This document shows positions 51,869 to 61,021 of a stretch of 64,000 bases of DNA, one piece after another. Source of the stretch: DIGJ01 sp041739345 (lineage in GTDB: Bacteria; Bacillota; Clostridia; Lachnospirales; Lachnospiraceae); NCBI GenBank assembly GCA_041739345.1, contig JBGSNZ010000036.1, positions 1-64,000 of the forward strand. The letters are read 5' to 3'. Made by a program: the position numbers and the translations under genes. The notes under the pieces were generated by a model. It worked only from the letters and a program-made list of their open reading frames with translations. It did not search any database and was not told the DNA's origin. The stretch's first letter is position 1. Every line of letters starts with the position of its first letter.

Positions 51869-52825
51869 TTATAACGCCATAAATCCAACTAGGCAAAGCA
51901 GCGATGTAATTATTGAAAAAACTGCAACAATTCGTGTTTCTTTCCACCCACTTAGTTCTAGATGGTGATGAATTGGTGCCATTTTAAAAATACGTTTTCC
52001 TCCTGATAGATTAAAGTAACTTATCTGAATCATGACAGATAAGACTTCAATTACATATATAAATCCTATTATAATAATGAAGAAAGGCATACGGAGCATA
52101 TAGGCCGAAGCAGCTACAAATCCACCTAATGCTAAAGATCCTGTATCTCCCATAAATACCCTGGCTGGATACACATTATAAATGAGAAACCCAAGCAAAC
52201 TACCTGCTACTGCACATGTAATGGGTGATATTCCGCTCTTAGTTCCAATCGCAACCACCGAAAAAAAAGTTGCCACCAATATCGTAACACTAGAAGCCAA
52301 TCCATCCAATCCATCGGTAAAATTAACACCATTTACAGTACCAATTACTGCAATAAACAAAATAGGTAAATACCATTTACCTAAATTGATATATGCTCCA
52401 TTCAAAAAAGGAATCAGTGTTAATGTACCATAATCTAAATTATTAAGTAAATAATACCCAAATACAAAGGTAATAAAAATCTGTGCTAAGAGCTTCTGCC
52501 ATGGCCTTAACCCCATGGAACGCATCATGACAATTTTAATAAAATCATCTAGCAATCCAATTAGCCCAAATCCAAGTGTTAAAAACAATACGGGTATAAG
52601 TTCTCTGCATTCATTAATATACAGCAAAGAAGTAACGACTACACTAATCAATATTACGACTCCCCCCATTGTGGGAGTACCTGTTTTCTTTAAATGTGAC
52701 TGTGGCCCATCATCCCGAACAAATTGACTGAACTTAATCTTTTTTAAAAAAGGGATAAATATTGGGCTTAATAATACGCTGATAGCAAAAGATATTAGTA
52801 CCGGCATAACGATTTCAAAGTTCAT
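51869..52825 (-). CDS. mraY: Phospho-N-acetylmuramoyl-pentapeptide transferase MraY
   Basis: 318 aa, about ten membrane helices. It makes lipid I from UDP-MurNAc-pentapeptide and undecaprenyl phosphate. Conserved active-site motifs are GLLDDFIKI (DDxxK-type), NGVNFTDGLDGLASSV and the HHHLELSGWKETR loop. No murE or murF precedes it, unlike Bacillus and most dcw clusters. Confidence 0.97.
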   Translation of the reverse strand: MNFEIVMPVLISFAISVLLSPIFIPFLKKIKFSQFVRDDGPQSHLKKTGTPTMGGVVILISVVVTSLLYINECRELIPVLFLTLGFGLIGLLDDFIKIVMMRSMGLRPWQKLLAQIFITFVFGYYLLNNLDYGTLTLIPFLNGAYINLGKWYLPILFIAVIGTVNGVNFTDGLDGLASSVTILVATFFSVVAIGTKSGISPITCAVAGSLLGFLIYNVYPARVFMGDTGSLALGGFVAASAYMLRMPFFIIIIGFIYVIEVLSVMIQISYFNLSGGKRIFKMAPIHHHLELSGWKETRIVAVFSIITSLLCLVGFMAL

Positions 52826-52895
52826 TCGTCTTCCCCTCGTATGTCAATAATAAACAGTTCATTTGAATCAACAACTTATTTATTATATGCCATTT

Positions 52896-54677
52896 TTAAT
52901 ACAGAATCAAGTCACTATTTTGCGACCAGGTTGTCGTATCTTCCCCTTCTTCATATTCTGGCTGTACTCCTACATACGGCAAAATATTCTCAAAAAGTTC
53001 TCCAATAACTGGCGCTGCTATTGTACCGCCATAATAGATTCCTACTGGCTCATCAATCAAAACAAGTGCCATTAGGCTTGGATTATCTGCTGGTGCGAAA
53101 CCAACAAAGGAAGCTATGTATTTGTTTGAGCTTCGAGGAAGCTTTTCACTCGTTGCAGTCTTACCACCAATTCGAAATCCTGCAACATAAGCCTTGTGAC
53201 CAGTTCCATCAGAAACCACGGATTCTAGTAGTTCTTTCATCACCGCCGACGTATCTTTGGATACGGCATTATCTTTCGCATTATACGTTAATTTTCGAAT
53301 AAAGGTACCATCCTGACTTTCAACCGAAACTCCCAAATGTGGCGTTACCAAGTAACCACCATTTACTACTGCACTTGATGCACGAAGAAGCTGCAGTGGA
53401 GTAATTTGAAAGGATTGACCAAAGGATACTGTTGCAAGTTCTACTGCACCCACATTTTCTGCTTTGTGCATAATGGAAGTCGCTTCTCCAGGTAAATCAA
53501 CTCCAGTTTTTTCAAACAGACCTAATTTCCGAAACGTTTTATACATATCTGTGACACCGACTCTTGCACCAATTTCCATAAATACAGGGTTGCATGAATT
53601 TTGAATTCCTTCTATAAAAGTCTCAGCGCCATGACCACCTGCCTTATGGCAACGAATGGTACGATCTTCCACCTTTTTATATCCTGGGCAAAAAAAGGTA
53701 TCTGTCAGCTTTACAACACCTTTTTCAAACGCTGCCGTTGCTGTAACAATCTTGAATGCAGAACCCGGTTCATAGGTATCGCTTATGCAAGCATTTCTCC
53801 ACATAGTGTTTAGTGCTTCTGTCTTTTGCTTATCTGTTAGTACCCCTGTAACTTCCGTATTCAGCTGATACGGATTATTTAAATCAAACTCTGGTACATT
53901 GACCATTGCATAGATTTCTCCATTTTGTGGATTCATAACGATTAATTTTACACTATTGGCGCCTTTTGCTTCCATTACTTTAAGAGCTGCCTGCTCGGCA
54001 TACTTTTGGATATTGACATCCAAACTAATATGTAGATTATTTCCAGCTATTGGTTCAATGCGATTTTCCGCTGCATTTTCTATTTCTACACCTTTGGCTG
54101 TTGTCAGCGTTAAAATCGTTCCATCAATTCCCTTTAGAATGGAATCATATTTAACTTCAAGCCCTATAATTCCCTGATTATCACTTCCTGTAAATCCTAT
54201 CACTTTAGAAGCTAATGTTTCATAAGGGTAGAATCTTTTATAATCTTCATCTACCATGACTCCATCCATATCATATTCACGAATACGGTCAGATACTTCT
54301 TTTGAAACATTTGATTTTATTCGTTCAATTGATGATACCTTTTCCACGCGTTTTCGTACCGCTGCTTCTGTAAGTCCAAGTTCTTTCACAAGTATTTCAA
54401 TGACTCTTTCTTTATCCGTTATCTGACTATGTATAACAGAAATTGTTGAAACTGGTTTATTCCCTGCAATTTCTATACCATTTCTGTCGTATATTTTTCC
54501 GCGTTCTGCTTTAATAGAACGTTCTCTTTCTTGTACTTGCTTTGCTAATTCTCCATAATGAACACTTTTACATATCATAAGATAACCTAGTCGAACTGCA
54601 AGTGTAATTGCAAATGCAAAGATAATTACAACAACAAAACATAAGCTCCTTCGACTATAGGTTTTGGCTTTTATCAT
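52896..54677 (-). CDS. Class B penicillin-binding protein, SpoVD-like, with KTA instead of KTG
   Basis: 593 aa. A membrane anchor (about 10-32), a PBP dimer domain and a transpeptidase domain with the serine in EPGSAFKIVT and SCN in QNSCNPVF. The third motif reads GGKTATSEK: Lys506-Thr507-Ala508, where family members have KTG. There are no PASTA repeats. It is the second of two adjacent PBPs, the slot of spoVD in Bacillus, so a spore-cortex role is plausible. A long PBP2/FtsI-type sequence is clear; the physiological role is inferred. Confidence 0.88.
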   Translation of the reverse strand: MIKAKTYSRRSLCFVVVIIFAFAITLAVRLGYLMICKSVHYGELAKQVQERERSIKAERGKIYDRNGIEIAGNKPVSTISVIHSQITDKERVIEILVKELGLTEAAVRKRVEKVSSIERIKSNVSKEVSDRIREYDMDGVMVDEDYKRFYPYETLASKVIGFTGSDNQGIIGLEVKYDSILKGIDGTILTLTTAKGVEIENAAENRIEPIAGNNLHISLDVNIQKYAEQAALKVMEAKGANSVKLIVMNPQNGEIYAMVNVPEFDLNNPYQLNTEVTGVLTDKQKTEALNTMWRNACISDTYEPGSAFKIVTATAAFEKGVVKLTDTFFCPGYKKVEDRTIRCHKAGGHGAETFIEGIQNSCNPVFMEIGARVGVTDMYKTFRKLGLFEKTGVDLPGEATSIMHKAENVGAVELATVSFGQSFQITPLQLLRASSAVVNGGYLVTPHLGVSVESQDGTFIRKLTYNAKDNAVSKDTSAVMKELLESVVSDGTGHKAYVAGFRIGGKTATSEKLPRSSNKYIASFVGFAPADNPSLMALVLIDEPVGIYYGGTIAAPVIGELFENILPYVGVQPEYEEGEDTTTWSQNSDLILY

Positions 54678-54740
54678 TATAATCCTCTTTTTGCTCTTAT
54701 CCTTTAATCTTATTATATATAAATCTCATATATGATTATT

Positions 54741-56579
54741 TTACTCGCTTTCCTTTTGTGAATCTTTTGTTACATCTTTATAAACACCTAAAAACGGAAG
54801 TACTTCATCCATAACTTCACTTGCAAATACAGTTGCAAATTTACTATGTGGCTGATCTTTTACATGTGGCTGGTCAATTACAACATAGATTACAACTTCT
54901 GGATCGTCAACTGGTGCAAATCCCATGAAAGAAACAATGTAATTTGTCTTATCACGAGGTATCTTTTCTGCTGTACCTGTTTTTCCACCAATTTCATATC
55001 CTACTACTTTCGCTGGCGCAGCCGTTCCTTCTTCCACTGTATCAAATAAGTATTCACGGATTTTATCACTTGTTCCTTCTGAAATTGTCTTCTTCATCAT
55101 TGTTGAATCAATTTTTTCTACCGTTGCACCATTTTCGTTTTGGATTTCTTTTACAATATGTGGCTGATAGTAATTTCCCCCATTAATTAAAGAAGAAAAA
55201 CCTGCAACCATCTGAACCATAGTTACCGTATTTGATTGTCCAAAACTACAGGTAGCCAATTCAACCGGATTTAACTTATCTTGTGCATAGATAATACCAC
55301 TTGCTTCACCTGGTAAGTCAATCCCTGTTTTCTTCCCAAAGCCAAACAAATTCGTATAGGCAGCAAATTTTTCTGGCCCAAGTTTTGTTCCAATTTGCAT
55401 TAGTGCTGCGTTACAAGATACCATTAAAGATTCTTTTAGTGTAACTTTTCCATGTCCAGCATGTACATTACAAGCGATTCGTTTGTCAGCGATTTGTGCA
55501 TATCCATTACACTGAAAGGTTGATTTTTCACTGACTACCTTCTCATCAAGTGCTGCAGCTATGGTAAATGGCTTAAAAGTCGAACCTGGTTCATATGCAT
55601 CAGAAATACAATAATTTCTCCAAATTGCGCTAAGCGCTGCACCCATCTGTTCATTGTCCATTGCTTTAATTTCTTTATCCGTATAAAACTGTGATAAATC
55701 TCTTGGATTATTTAAATCAAATGCTTCATTTGATACCATTGCATAAATCTCACCATTTTGGGGATTCATAAGCACAACAGCTACATTTTCCGCACCGGGA
55801 TTTTTTATATATTTCGCAACTTTTTTTTCAACGGCACTTTGCACATTTGCATCAATTGTTGAAATAATAGTATTACCATTGATTGCAGGCTTTACCGTAC
55901 GTTCTAGCTTTAAATCCGCATTAAAGTATCCATACTCTCTACCATTTGTTCCGCTTAATTCGCCATTAAAAGCTTCTTCAATTCCCCAGTTTCCAACGTT
56001 ATTATCTACTTTTTGAGTAAATCCAAGTACAGTTGATCCTACTGTGCTGAGCGGATAACTTCTTTTATACTCTTCCTCAAACCACACGCCCTTTATTTTA
56101 TCATCTTTTTCTGTCATCGCATTGAAAGCTTCTACTTTTTCATAATCAAGCCCCTTATAGTCCTTCATCTGCACATACTGAGATTCTGATTTTTCATCCA
56201 ATATCTGACTAACTGTGCTTTTCTCAATTCCAAAACAGGTTTCTAATGCATTAAGCGTTGGTTCTAAATAAGCATCTTTTTGAAGAATGTTTTCTGGGTC
56301 CAGAATTAGATTATATACTTTTTCACTTATTGCAAGCTTTGTCATATTACGATCAAGAATATCTCCCCTTTTATAAGGAATTACATTACTAACATAGGTC
56401 TGTTGTGATAAAACTCTCTTTTCATAGCGATCCCCATCAACATTCGTTAAATATAACATACGTATTATTAAGAAAATAAAAGTAAGTATAATAATACAAA
56501 ATACAAGCAATAGACTTGCTTGCATTTTGGAAGTAAATTTTTTTATCTCGGTTTTACTTTTTCTCTTACGATTTTCCAT
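54741..56579 (-). CDS. Class B penicillin-binding protein, FtsI/PbpB-like
   Basis: 612 aa. A membrane anchor (about 21-45), dimer domain and transpeptidase with EPGSTFKPFTI (serine motif), SCNAALM and KTGTAEK, all intact. There are no PASTA repeats. Position directly after the ftsL-like gene corresponds to the septal transpeptidase pbpB/ftsI, the partner of FtsW. It lies 30 bp after the ftsL-like gene. Confidence 0.92.
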   Translation of the reverse strand: MENRKRKSKTEIKKFTSKMQASLLLVFCIIILTFIFLIIRMLYLTNVDGDRYEKRVLSQQTYVSNVIPYKRGDILDRNMTKLAISEKVYNLILDPENILQKDAYLEPTLNALETCFGIEKSTVSQILDEKSESQYVQMKDYKGLDYEKVEAFNAMTEKDDKIKGVWFEEEYKRSYPLSTVGSTVLGFTQKVDNNVGNWGIEEAFNGELSGTNGREYGYFNADLKLERTVKPAINGNTIISTIDANVQSAVEKKVAKYIKNPGAENVAVVLMNPQNGEIYAMVSNEAFDLNNPRDLSQFYTDKEIKAMDNEQMGAALSAIWRNYCISDAYEPGSTFKPFTIAAALDEKVVSEKSTFQCNGYAQIADKRIACNVHAGHGKVTLKESLMVSCNAALMQIGTKLGPEKFAAYTNLFGFGKKTGIDLPGEASGIIYAQDKLNPVELATCSFGQSNTVTMVQMVAGFSSLINGGNYYQPHIVKEIQNENGATVEKIDSTMMKKTISEGTSDKIREYLFDTVEEGTAAPAKVVGYEIGGKTGTAEKIPRDKTNYIVSFMGFAPVDDPEVVIYVVIDQPHVKDQPHSKFATVFASEVMDEVLPFLGVYKDVTKDSQKESE

Positions 56580-56608
56580 TTGATGTGTCTCCTTAACTAC
56601 GAATTATC

Positions 56609-57121
56609 TTACTTCGAATTTTTCGTAATTGCACGTTCCAAAGTACTTTTTTCTTCATCTGGTATATTTCCATATTGTCTTACATAATCACTTTTCACAC
56701 TAGCATATTTCATAATCTGACTTTGATCTGCACGCACCATACCAAGTTCTTTGACAGCAACATTATAAACATAATTCAAATCGATGGATGTATCAATCCG
56801 ATTATAAGCTGCATTATTTTGATTCTTCAAATCGTTAATTTCACTTTCCTTTATTGCGATTTGCTTACTCATGCTTGTAATGTTGTATTGTACCTGGACA
56901 TAAGATAAACAAAGATAGAGTGTAACTGCTACTGCTGCAGTCATAAAGAGCAGTGAAAAAACATCAATGCTTTGTATTGGATGAATCTTTTTCTGCCTTT
57001 CTACACGTTCTATGCTATGAAGTGTAGAATTTTGATATTCTTCTCTTAATGGAGCGGATTCCAATTTTCTTGCCGTGCTTCCTTGCACAGATTCCATATA
57101 GCTATACTTCCTTGCTGCCAT
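56609..57121 (-). CDS. ftsL: FtsL-like septum protein
   Basis: 170 aa bitopic protein: a basic, probably flexible cytoplasmic part (about 1-50), one membrane helix (about 53-74) and an extracellular coiled coil (MSKQIAIKESEINDLKNQNNAAYNRIDTS), then VKELGMVRADQSQIMKY, the FtsL/DivIC-type ending. It has low similarity, as FtsL usually does; the name follows from the position between rsmH and the FtsI-like gene. I choose ATG 57121; a GTG at 57130 is possible. Confidence 0.8.
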   Translation of the reverse strand: MAARKYSYMESVQGSTARKLESAPLREEYQNSTLHSIERVERQKKIHPIQSIDVFSLLFMTAAVAVTLYLCLSYVQVQYNITSMSKQIAIKESEINDLKNQNNAAYNRIDTSIDLNYVYNVAVKELGMVRADQSQIMKYASVKSDYVRQYGNIPDEEKSTLERAITKNSK

Positions 57122-57142
57122 TTCGCTCACTTCTTTCCAAAT

Positions 57143-58078
57143 TTAATCTCGATTGAACACCCTAAGTTTTGCACTTTTTGATCTTGAGTTCATTTCCATT
57201 TCTTCATCACTTGGTAAAATTGGTTTTTTGGATATCATCTTCCCCTTAGATACCTTTCCGCATACACACACTGGAAAATTAGGTGGGCAAGTACAAGGAT
57301 TTTCATTCTTACGAAAAATCGTTTTTACAATTCGGTCTTCTAAAGAATGAAACGTAATAATGCAAATTCTCCCATCTTGATTCAGTGAATCCACCATATC
57401 ATTCAATGTATCATTTAAGACTTCTAATTCTCGATTTAACTCAATTCGAATTGCCTGAAATGTTTTTTTTGCAGGATGTCCCGTATTTTTTTGGATTTTC
57501 ATAGGAATTGCACCCCGAATAATATTCGTCAGTTCTTCTGTCGTTTCTATTTCTTTATCTTGTCGGTATAAAACGATATGCTTTGCTATATTCTTTGCAA
57601 ATTTATCTTCTCCGTAATCTTTAATCATAAGGTATAAATCTTTTTGGCTGTAATTATTTACTATCTCTTTGGCTGTTTTTGACTGACTTTGATCCATTCG
57701 CATGTCAAGTGGTGCATCTCCCATATATGAGAATCCACGGTCAACATTATCAAGCTGATAAGAAGATACTCCAAGATCTAAAACAATACCGTCAACTTTA
57801 GAAATTCCAAGTTCTTTCAATACTTGTTTGAAATTACAGTAATTATTTTTGACAATGGTTACCTTATCCCCAAATTCTTCTAATCGTTTTCCAGCTGCTT
57901 CAATTGCTGCTTCATCCTGATCAATCCCAATAAATCTACCATTCACTCCAAGTTGCTTGCATACCTCGTAGGCATGTCCGCCACCACCTAAAGTGCCATC
58001 TACATAGATTCCGTCGGGCTTAATATTTAGATTTTCAATGGTTTCCTCTAAGAGTACTGATACATGTTTAAACTCCAT
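57143..58078 (-). CDS. rsmH: 16S rRNA (cytosine-1402-N4)-methyltransferase RsmH
   Basis: 311 aa (MraW family), SAM-dependent methyltransferase acting on the decoding site of 16S rRNA. Motifs include HVSVLLEETIENL, the SAM site YVDGTLGGGGHA, DGIVLDLGVSSYQLD and RRAIRIELNRELE-like QAIRIELNRELE. The ATG 58076-58078 has GGAG 5 nt upstream; the in-frame GTG two codons earlier overlaps that site. It lies 17 bp after mraZ. Confidence 0.96.
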   Translation of the reverse strand: MEFKHVSVLLEETIENLNIKPDGIYVDGTLGGGGHAYEVCKQLGVNGRFIGIDQDEAAIEAAGKRLEEFGDKVTIVKNNYCNFKQVLKELGISKVDGIVLDLGVSSYQLDNVDRGFSYMGDAPLDMRMDQSQSKTAKEIVNNYSQKDLYLMIKDYGEDKFAKNIAKHIVLYRQDKEIETTEELTNIIRGAIPMKIQKNTGHPAKKTFQAIRIELNRELEVLNDTLNDMVDSLNQDGRICIITFHSLEDRIVKTIFRKNENPCTCPPNFPVCVCGKVSKGKMISKKPILPSDEEMEMNSRSKSAKLRVFNRD

Positions 58079-58095
58079 AGTCACTCCTTTTTTCT

Positions 58096-58524
58096 TTAAA
58101 AACTAAGTCCGAAACTAGACATATTTTCTGCAATATCATCCATATTATCGAAACTGTTATTTGATTCCCAACGTTCCTTCGACCATATTTCGATTTTGCT
58201 TAGTACCCCAACAAATACAACATCTTTCTCTAGTCCAGCAGCTTCTCTTAGTTTGGATGGAATTAAAATTCTTCCCTGCTTGTCCACATCAAGATTTGCT
58301 GCTCCTGCCATAAAATAACGTTGTAATTGTCTGGCTTCTTTATTTCCTGGTAAATTTTTAAGTTCTGTAACAAAGTTATCCCACTCACTATTGGGATACA
58401 CAAATAAACACCCATCCAAGCCTTGCGTCACAACAAATTCTTCTCCCAGTGACTCTCGAAACTTAGCCGGCACGATGATTCTACCTTTTGTATCAATTGA
58501 ATGATCATATTCTCCCATGAACAT
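58096..58524 (-). CDS. mraZ: Transcriptional regulator MraZ
   Basis: 142 aa with two SpoVT/AbrB-like halves, each with a DxxGR motif (IDTKGRIIVPAKFR and VDKQGRILIPSKLR). MraZ binds repeats in its own promoter and controls the division cluster. The start MFMGEYDHS (ATG 58522-58524) matches the usual MraZ start; the open frame runs on to 58542. It heads the cluster. The operator array is at 58574-58621. Confidence 0.96.
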   Translation of the reverse strand: MFMGEYDHSIDTKGRIIVPAKFRESLGEEFVVTQGLDGCLFVYPNSEWDNFVTELKNLPGNKEARQLQRYFMAGAANLDVDKQGRILIPSKLREAAGLEKDVVFVGVLSKIEIWSKERWESNNSFDNMDDIAENMSSFGLSF

Positions 58525-58573
58525 AATCTCCACCGCCTTCAAATCATCTTAAATGTGTAAAGGAAAAGCTGTC

Positions 58574-58621
58574 CCACTTTCGTGTCCTTCTCAACCACTT
58601 TCCTCCACTTTGCTCCACTTA
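58574..58621 (-). promoter_or_regulatory. MraZ operator: tandem AAAGTGG boxes
   Basis: On the minus strand AAAGTGG (one TAAGTGG) occurs at 58615-58621, 58605-58611 and 58595-58601, exactly 10 bp apart, and again at 58574-58580, 21 bp further. The repeat agrees with the AAAGTG(T/G)-N3 consensus reported for MraZ. The boxes begin about 8 bp downstream of the -10. Confidence 0.85.
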
Positions 58622-58628
58622 TATAGCA

Positions 58629-58657
58629 ATAATACATTATTTTAGGGAATTTAGCAA
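58629..58657 (-). promoter_or_regulatory. Sigma-A promoter of the division cluster (mraZ)
   Basis: TTGCTA (58652-58657), 17-bp spacer, TATTAT (58629-58634). Transcription would start at or next to the first MraZ box, so MraZ binding should block initiation or escape. Confidence 0.65.
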
Positions 58658-58708
58658 CCAAAATCACATAAAAAATTAATGTTTTCTTAATAAATTATGA
58701 ACAAAATA

Positions 58709-58752
58709 AAAACACATGTATAAACTACAAAATATGGTTTTACATGTGTTTT
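58709..58752. terminator. Bidirectional terminator upstream of mraZ promoter
   Basis: Arms 58709-58720 and 58741-58752 form a 12-bp stem with a T run on both strands. It separates the tiny ORF at 58804-58863 from the mraZ promoter. Confidence 0.7.
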
Positions 58753-58803
58753 TTTATACTTTATATAGGGGTGTTAAAATAAGAGGATCATTTGCATGGA
58801 TAA

Positions 58804-58863
58804 TTATATTTTAAATCTTTGCATCTGTTTCTGTAGATTTTCTGCAGTTTGTTCAAGCTCCAT
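58804..58863 (-). CDS. Tiny ORF (19 aa), chemoreceptor-tail-like, doubtful
   Basis: MELEQTAENLQKQMQRFKI, ATG at 58861-58863, 9 nt after GGAGGGAG (58873-58880). It resembles the extreme C-terminus of methyl-accepting chemotaxis proteins, which end in similar ...LQ...RFKI/V tails. An overlapping 26-codon frame from the ATG at 58866-58868 (58788-58868) competes for the same ribosome site. It lies alone between two terminators. It could be a remnant of a lost chemoreceptor gene, a microprotein, or chance. The rest of 58658-59033 holds only the terminators. Confidence 0.25.
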   Translation of the reverse strand: MELEQTAENLQKQMQRFKI

Positions 58864-58952
58864 TGCATAAAACTCCCTCCATTATTTATCAAGTTACCAT
58901 TTTAAGAATTTTTCTTATTTCATTATTATCAGGAATTCTCGTTTTTCACTTT

Positions 58953-59001
58953 AAAACAGCCATAGAATTGATAAAATCCTTATCAATTCTATGGCTGTTT
59001 T
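58953..59001. terminator. Terminator of the rsgA-lgt operon
   Basis: A perfect 22-bp stem (58953-58974 with 58980-59001) and a 5-nt loop, starting about 32 bp past the lgt stop. The T tract is four bases on the minus strand, and the structure could act both ways. Confidence 0.85.
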
Positions 59002-59033
59002 AATTAATTCTTTGTCTTTTATTAGTCCACTTT

Positions 59034-59891
59034 TTACTTTACTACTTTTCTACGTTTAAAAATAATAACTCCCAAGGATACTGTTACAAGTAAAGCAGAA
59101 AGCGCCATGGAAGCCGGAATATTTGTATTCCATAATAACAGCTGATCCGTCCTCATACTTTCAATCCAAAATCTTCCAACTCCATATCCTGCTAAGTAAA
59201 GCAGAATGATTTCTCCATCAAATTTCTTATGTTTCGAATAAAATACTAATAAAATCAAAAGCATTAGATTCCATACTGACTCATAAAGGAAGGTTGGATG
59301 CACTAATATCGTATCATTCACTACATATTTTTCCATTGCTAATGCATCTGATAATGACATATTACTTTTTGCAACACTCCATGGAAGCTTCATTGCAAAA
59401 AGATTATTTCCTGCATAACCACCAAATGCTTCGCTATTAAAGAAATTGCCCCAACGCCCTATAATTTGTCCCGTAATAAGACCAAGACATCCAGTATCTG
59501 CTAGCAAACCAAAACTAACTTTTTTTACTTTAGCATAAATGTAAGCAGTTATAAATGCTCCAATTACACCGCCATATATTGCAAGTCCACCGTTTCGTGT
59601 ATTAAATACTTGCAACAAGTTTTCTTGATATAAATCCCAGCTAAAAATAACATAGTATATTCTAGCGCATATAACACTAACAGGAATTGCTATTAATGCA
59701 AAATCCAAATACATATCTGGATTTTGTCCCGTTCTTCTTGCCTGCCATTCTGCCACAAGATAACCAATTATCATTCCCGCAGCTATGATTACTCCATAAA
59801 ATGCAATACGAAACCCAAAGACATCAAATCCGGATTGGATATTATGAAGAGAAATTCCAAGATTCGGAAATTCTATATTAACTCCTGTCAT
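59034..59891 (-). CDS. lgt: Prolipoprotein diacylglyceryl transferase Lgt
   Basis: 285 aa membrane enzyme that transfers diacylglycerol from phosphatidylglycerol to the lipobox cysteine of prolipoproteins. About seven membrane segments, the GGLAIYGGVIGAF segment and the family signature GRWGNFFNSEAFGG (about 147-160) are present. It lies 15 bp after ychF and is the last gene before a strong terminator. Confidence 0.96.
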   Translation of the reverse strand: MTGVNIEFPNLGISLHNIQSGFDVFGFRIAFYGVIIAAGMIIGYLVAEWQARRTGQNPDMYLDFALIAIPVSVICARIYYVIFSWDLYQENLLQVFNTRNGGLAIYGGVIGAFITAYIYAKVKKVSFGLLADTGCLGLITGQIIGRWGNFFNSEAFGGYAGNNLFAMKLPWSVAKSNMSLSDALAMEKYVVNDTILVHPTFLYESVWNLMLLILLVFYSKHKKFDGEIILLYLAGYGVGRFWIESMRTDQLLLWNTNIPASMALSALLVTVSLGVIIFKRRKVVK

Positions 59892-59906
59892 AGGCTATCC
59901 CCCTGT

Positions 59907-61004
59907 TTAAACATTAAAACGGAACAATATATTATCTCCGTCTTTCACAATATACTCTTTTCCCTCTAATCCAACTAATCCTTTTTCTTTTGCTGCAGCG
60001 ATGCTTCCACAATCTAATAAATCCTGATAGTTTACAACTTCTGCACGTATGAATCCTCGCTCAAAATCGGTATGAATTTTACCAGCTGCCTGTGGTGCCT
60101 TCGTACCTTTTTTTATAGTCCATGCCCTTGTTTCATCCTCGCCAGATGTTAAATAACTAATTAATCCAAGTAGACTGTAACTTGCTTTTACTAATTTTTC
60201 CAATCCCGATTCTTTCAGTCCAAGATCTTCGAGAAACATAGCTTTTTCTTCATCATCTAGTTCAGCAATTTCTTGTTCTATCTGTGCACAGATTACAAAT
60301 GCTTCACATTCTTCTGACCTTGCATGTTCACGCACCTTAGAAACAAATTCATTACTAGCTCCATCATCAGCCAAATCATCTTCTGAAACATTCGCTGCGT
60401 AGATAACTGGTTTCGCAGTTAATAAATTGTATGAATTTAACCATTCTATTTCATCTTCATCTTCGGTTTCGAATGTCTTTGCAAGCTTACCATCTTCTAA
60501 ATGTGCTTTTATTCGATCCAACAAATCAACTTCTTTTGCAAGAGCCTTATCATTTCTTGCTCCTTTCGATGCTTTAGAAATACGACGCTCTAAGATTTCA
60601 ATATCAGAAAAAATGAGTTCTAAATTGATCGTCTCGATATCACGAATCGGATTTACATTTCCTTCCACATGTATAACATTGGAATCTTCAAAACAACGTA
60701 CAACATGTACGATTGCATCAACTTCACGTATATTTGAAAGAAACTGATTTCCGAGTCCCTCACCTTTTGATGCTCCTTTTACAAGTCCGGCAATATCAAC
60801 AAATTCAATAACTGCAGGTGTAACCTTCTTTGAATGATATAAATCACCCAATTTTTTCAATCTTTCATCTGGTACCGTTACGATACCCACATTGGGGTCA
60901 ATGGTACAGAATGGATAATTTGCAGATTCCGCACCTGCCTTTGTTAAAGAATTAAATAGTGTGCTTTTTCCAACATTTGGTAATCCTACAATGCCTAACT
61001 TCAT
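59907..61004 (-). CDS. ychF: Ribosome-binding ATPase YchF (OBG family)
   Basis: 365 aa, full length. G1 is GLPNVGKSTLFNSLTKA; the variant G4 (NVSEDD-type, here YAANVSEDDL) accounts for the ATP preference of YchF. A coiled-coil insertion (about 130-175) and a C-terminal TGS domain follow (about 280-363). It binds ribosomes and takes part in stress response. It starts 17 bp after thiN. Confidence 0.97.
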   Translation of the reverse strand: MKLGIVGLPNVGKSTLFNSLTKAGAESANYPFCTIDPNVGIVTVPDERLKKLGDLYHSKKVTPAVIEFVDIAGLVKGASKGEGLGNQFLSNIREVDAIVHVVRCFEDSNVIHVEGNVNPIRDIETINLELIFSDIEILERRISKASKGARNDKALAKEVDLLDRIKAHLEDGKLAKTFETEDEDEIEWLNSYNLLTAKPVIYAANVSEDDLADDGASNEFVSKVREHARSEECEAFVICAQIEQEIAELDDEEKAMFLEDLGLKESGLEKLVKASYSLLGLISYLTSGEDETRAWTIKKGTKAPQAAGKIHTDFERGFIRAEVVNYQDLLDCGSIAAAKEKGLVGLEGKEYIVKDGDNILFRFNV

Positions 61005-61021
61005 GTTATATATTCTCCTTC

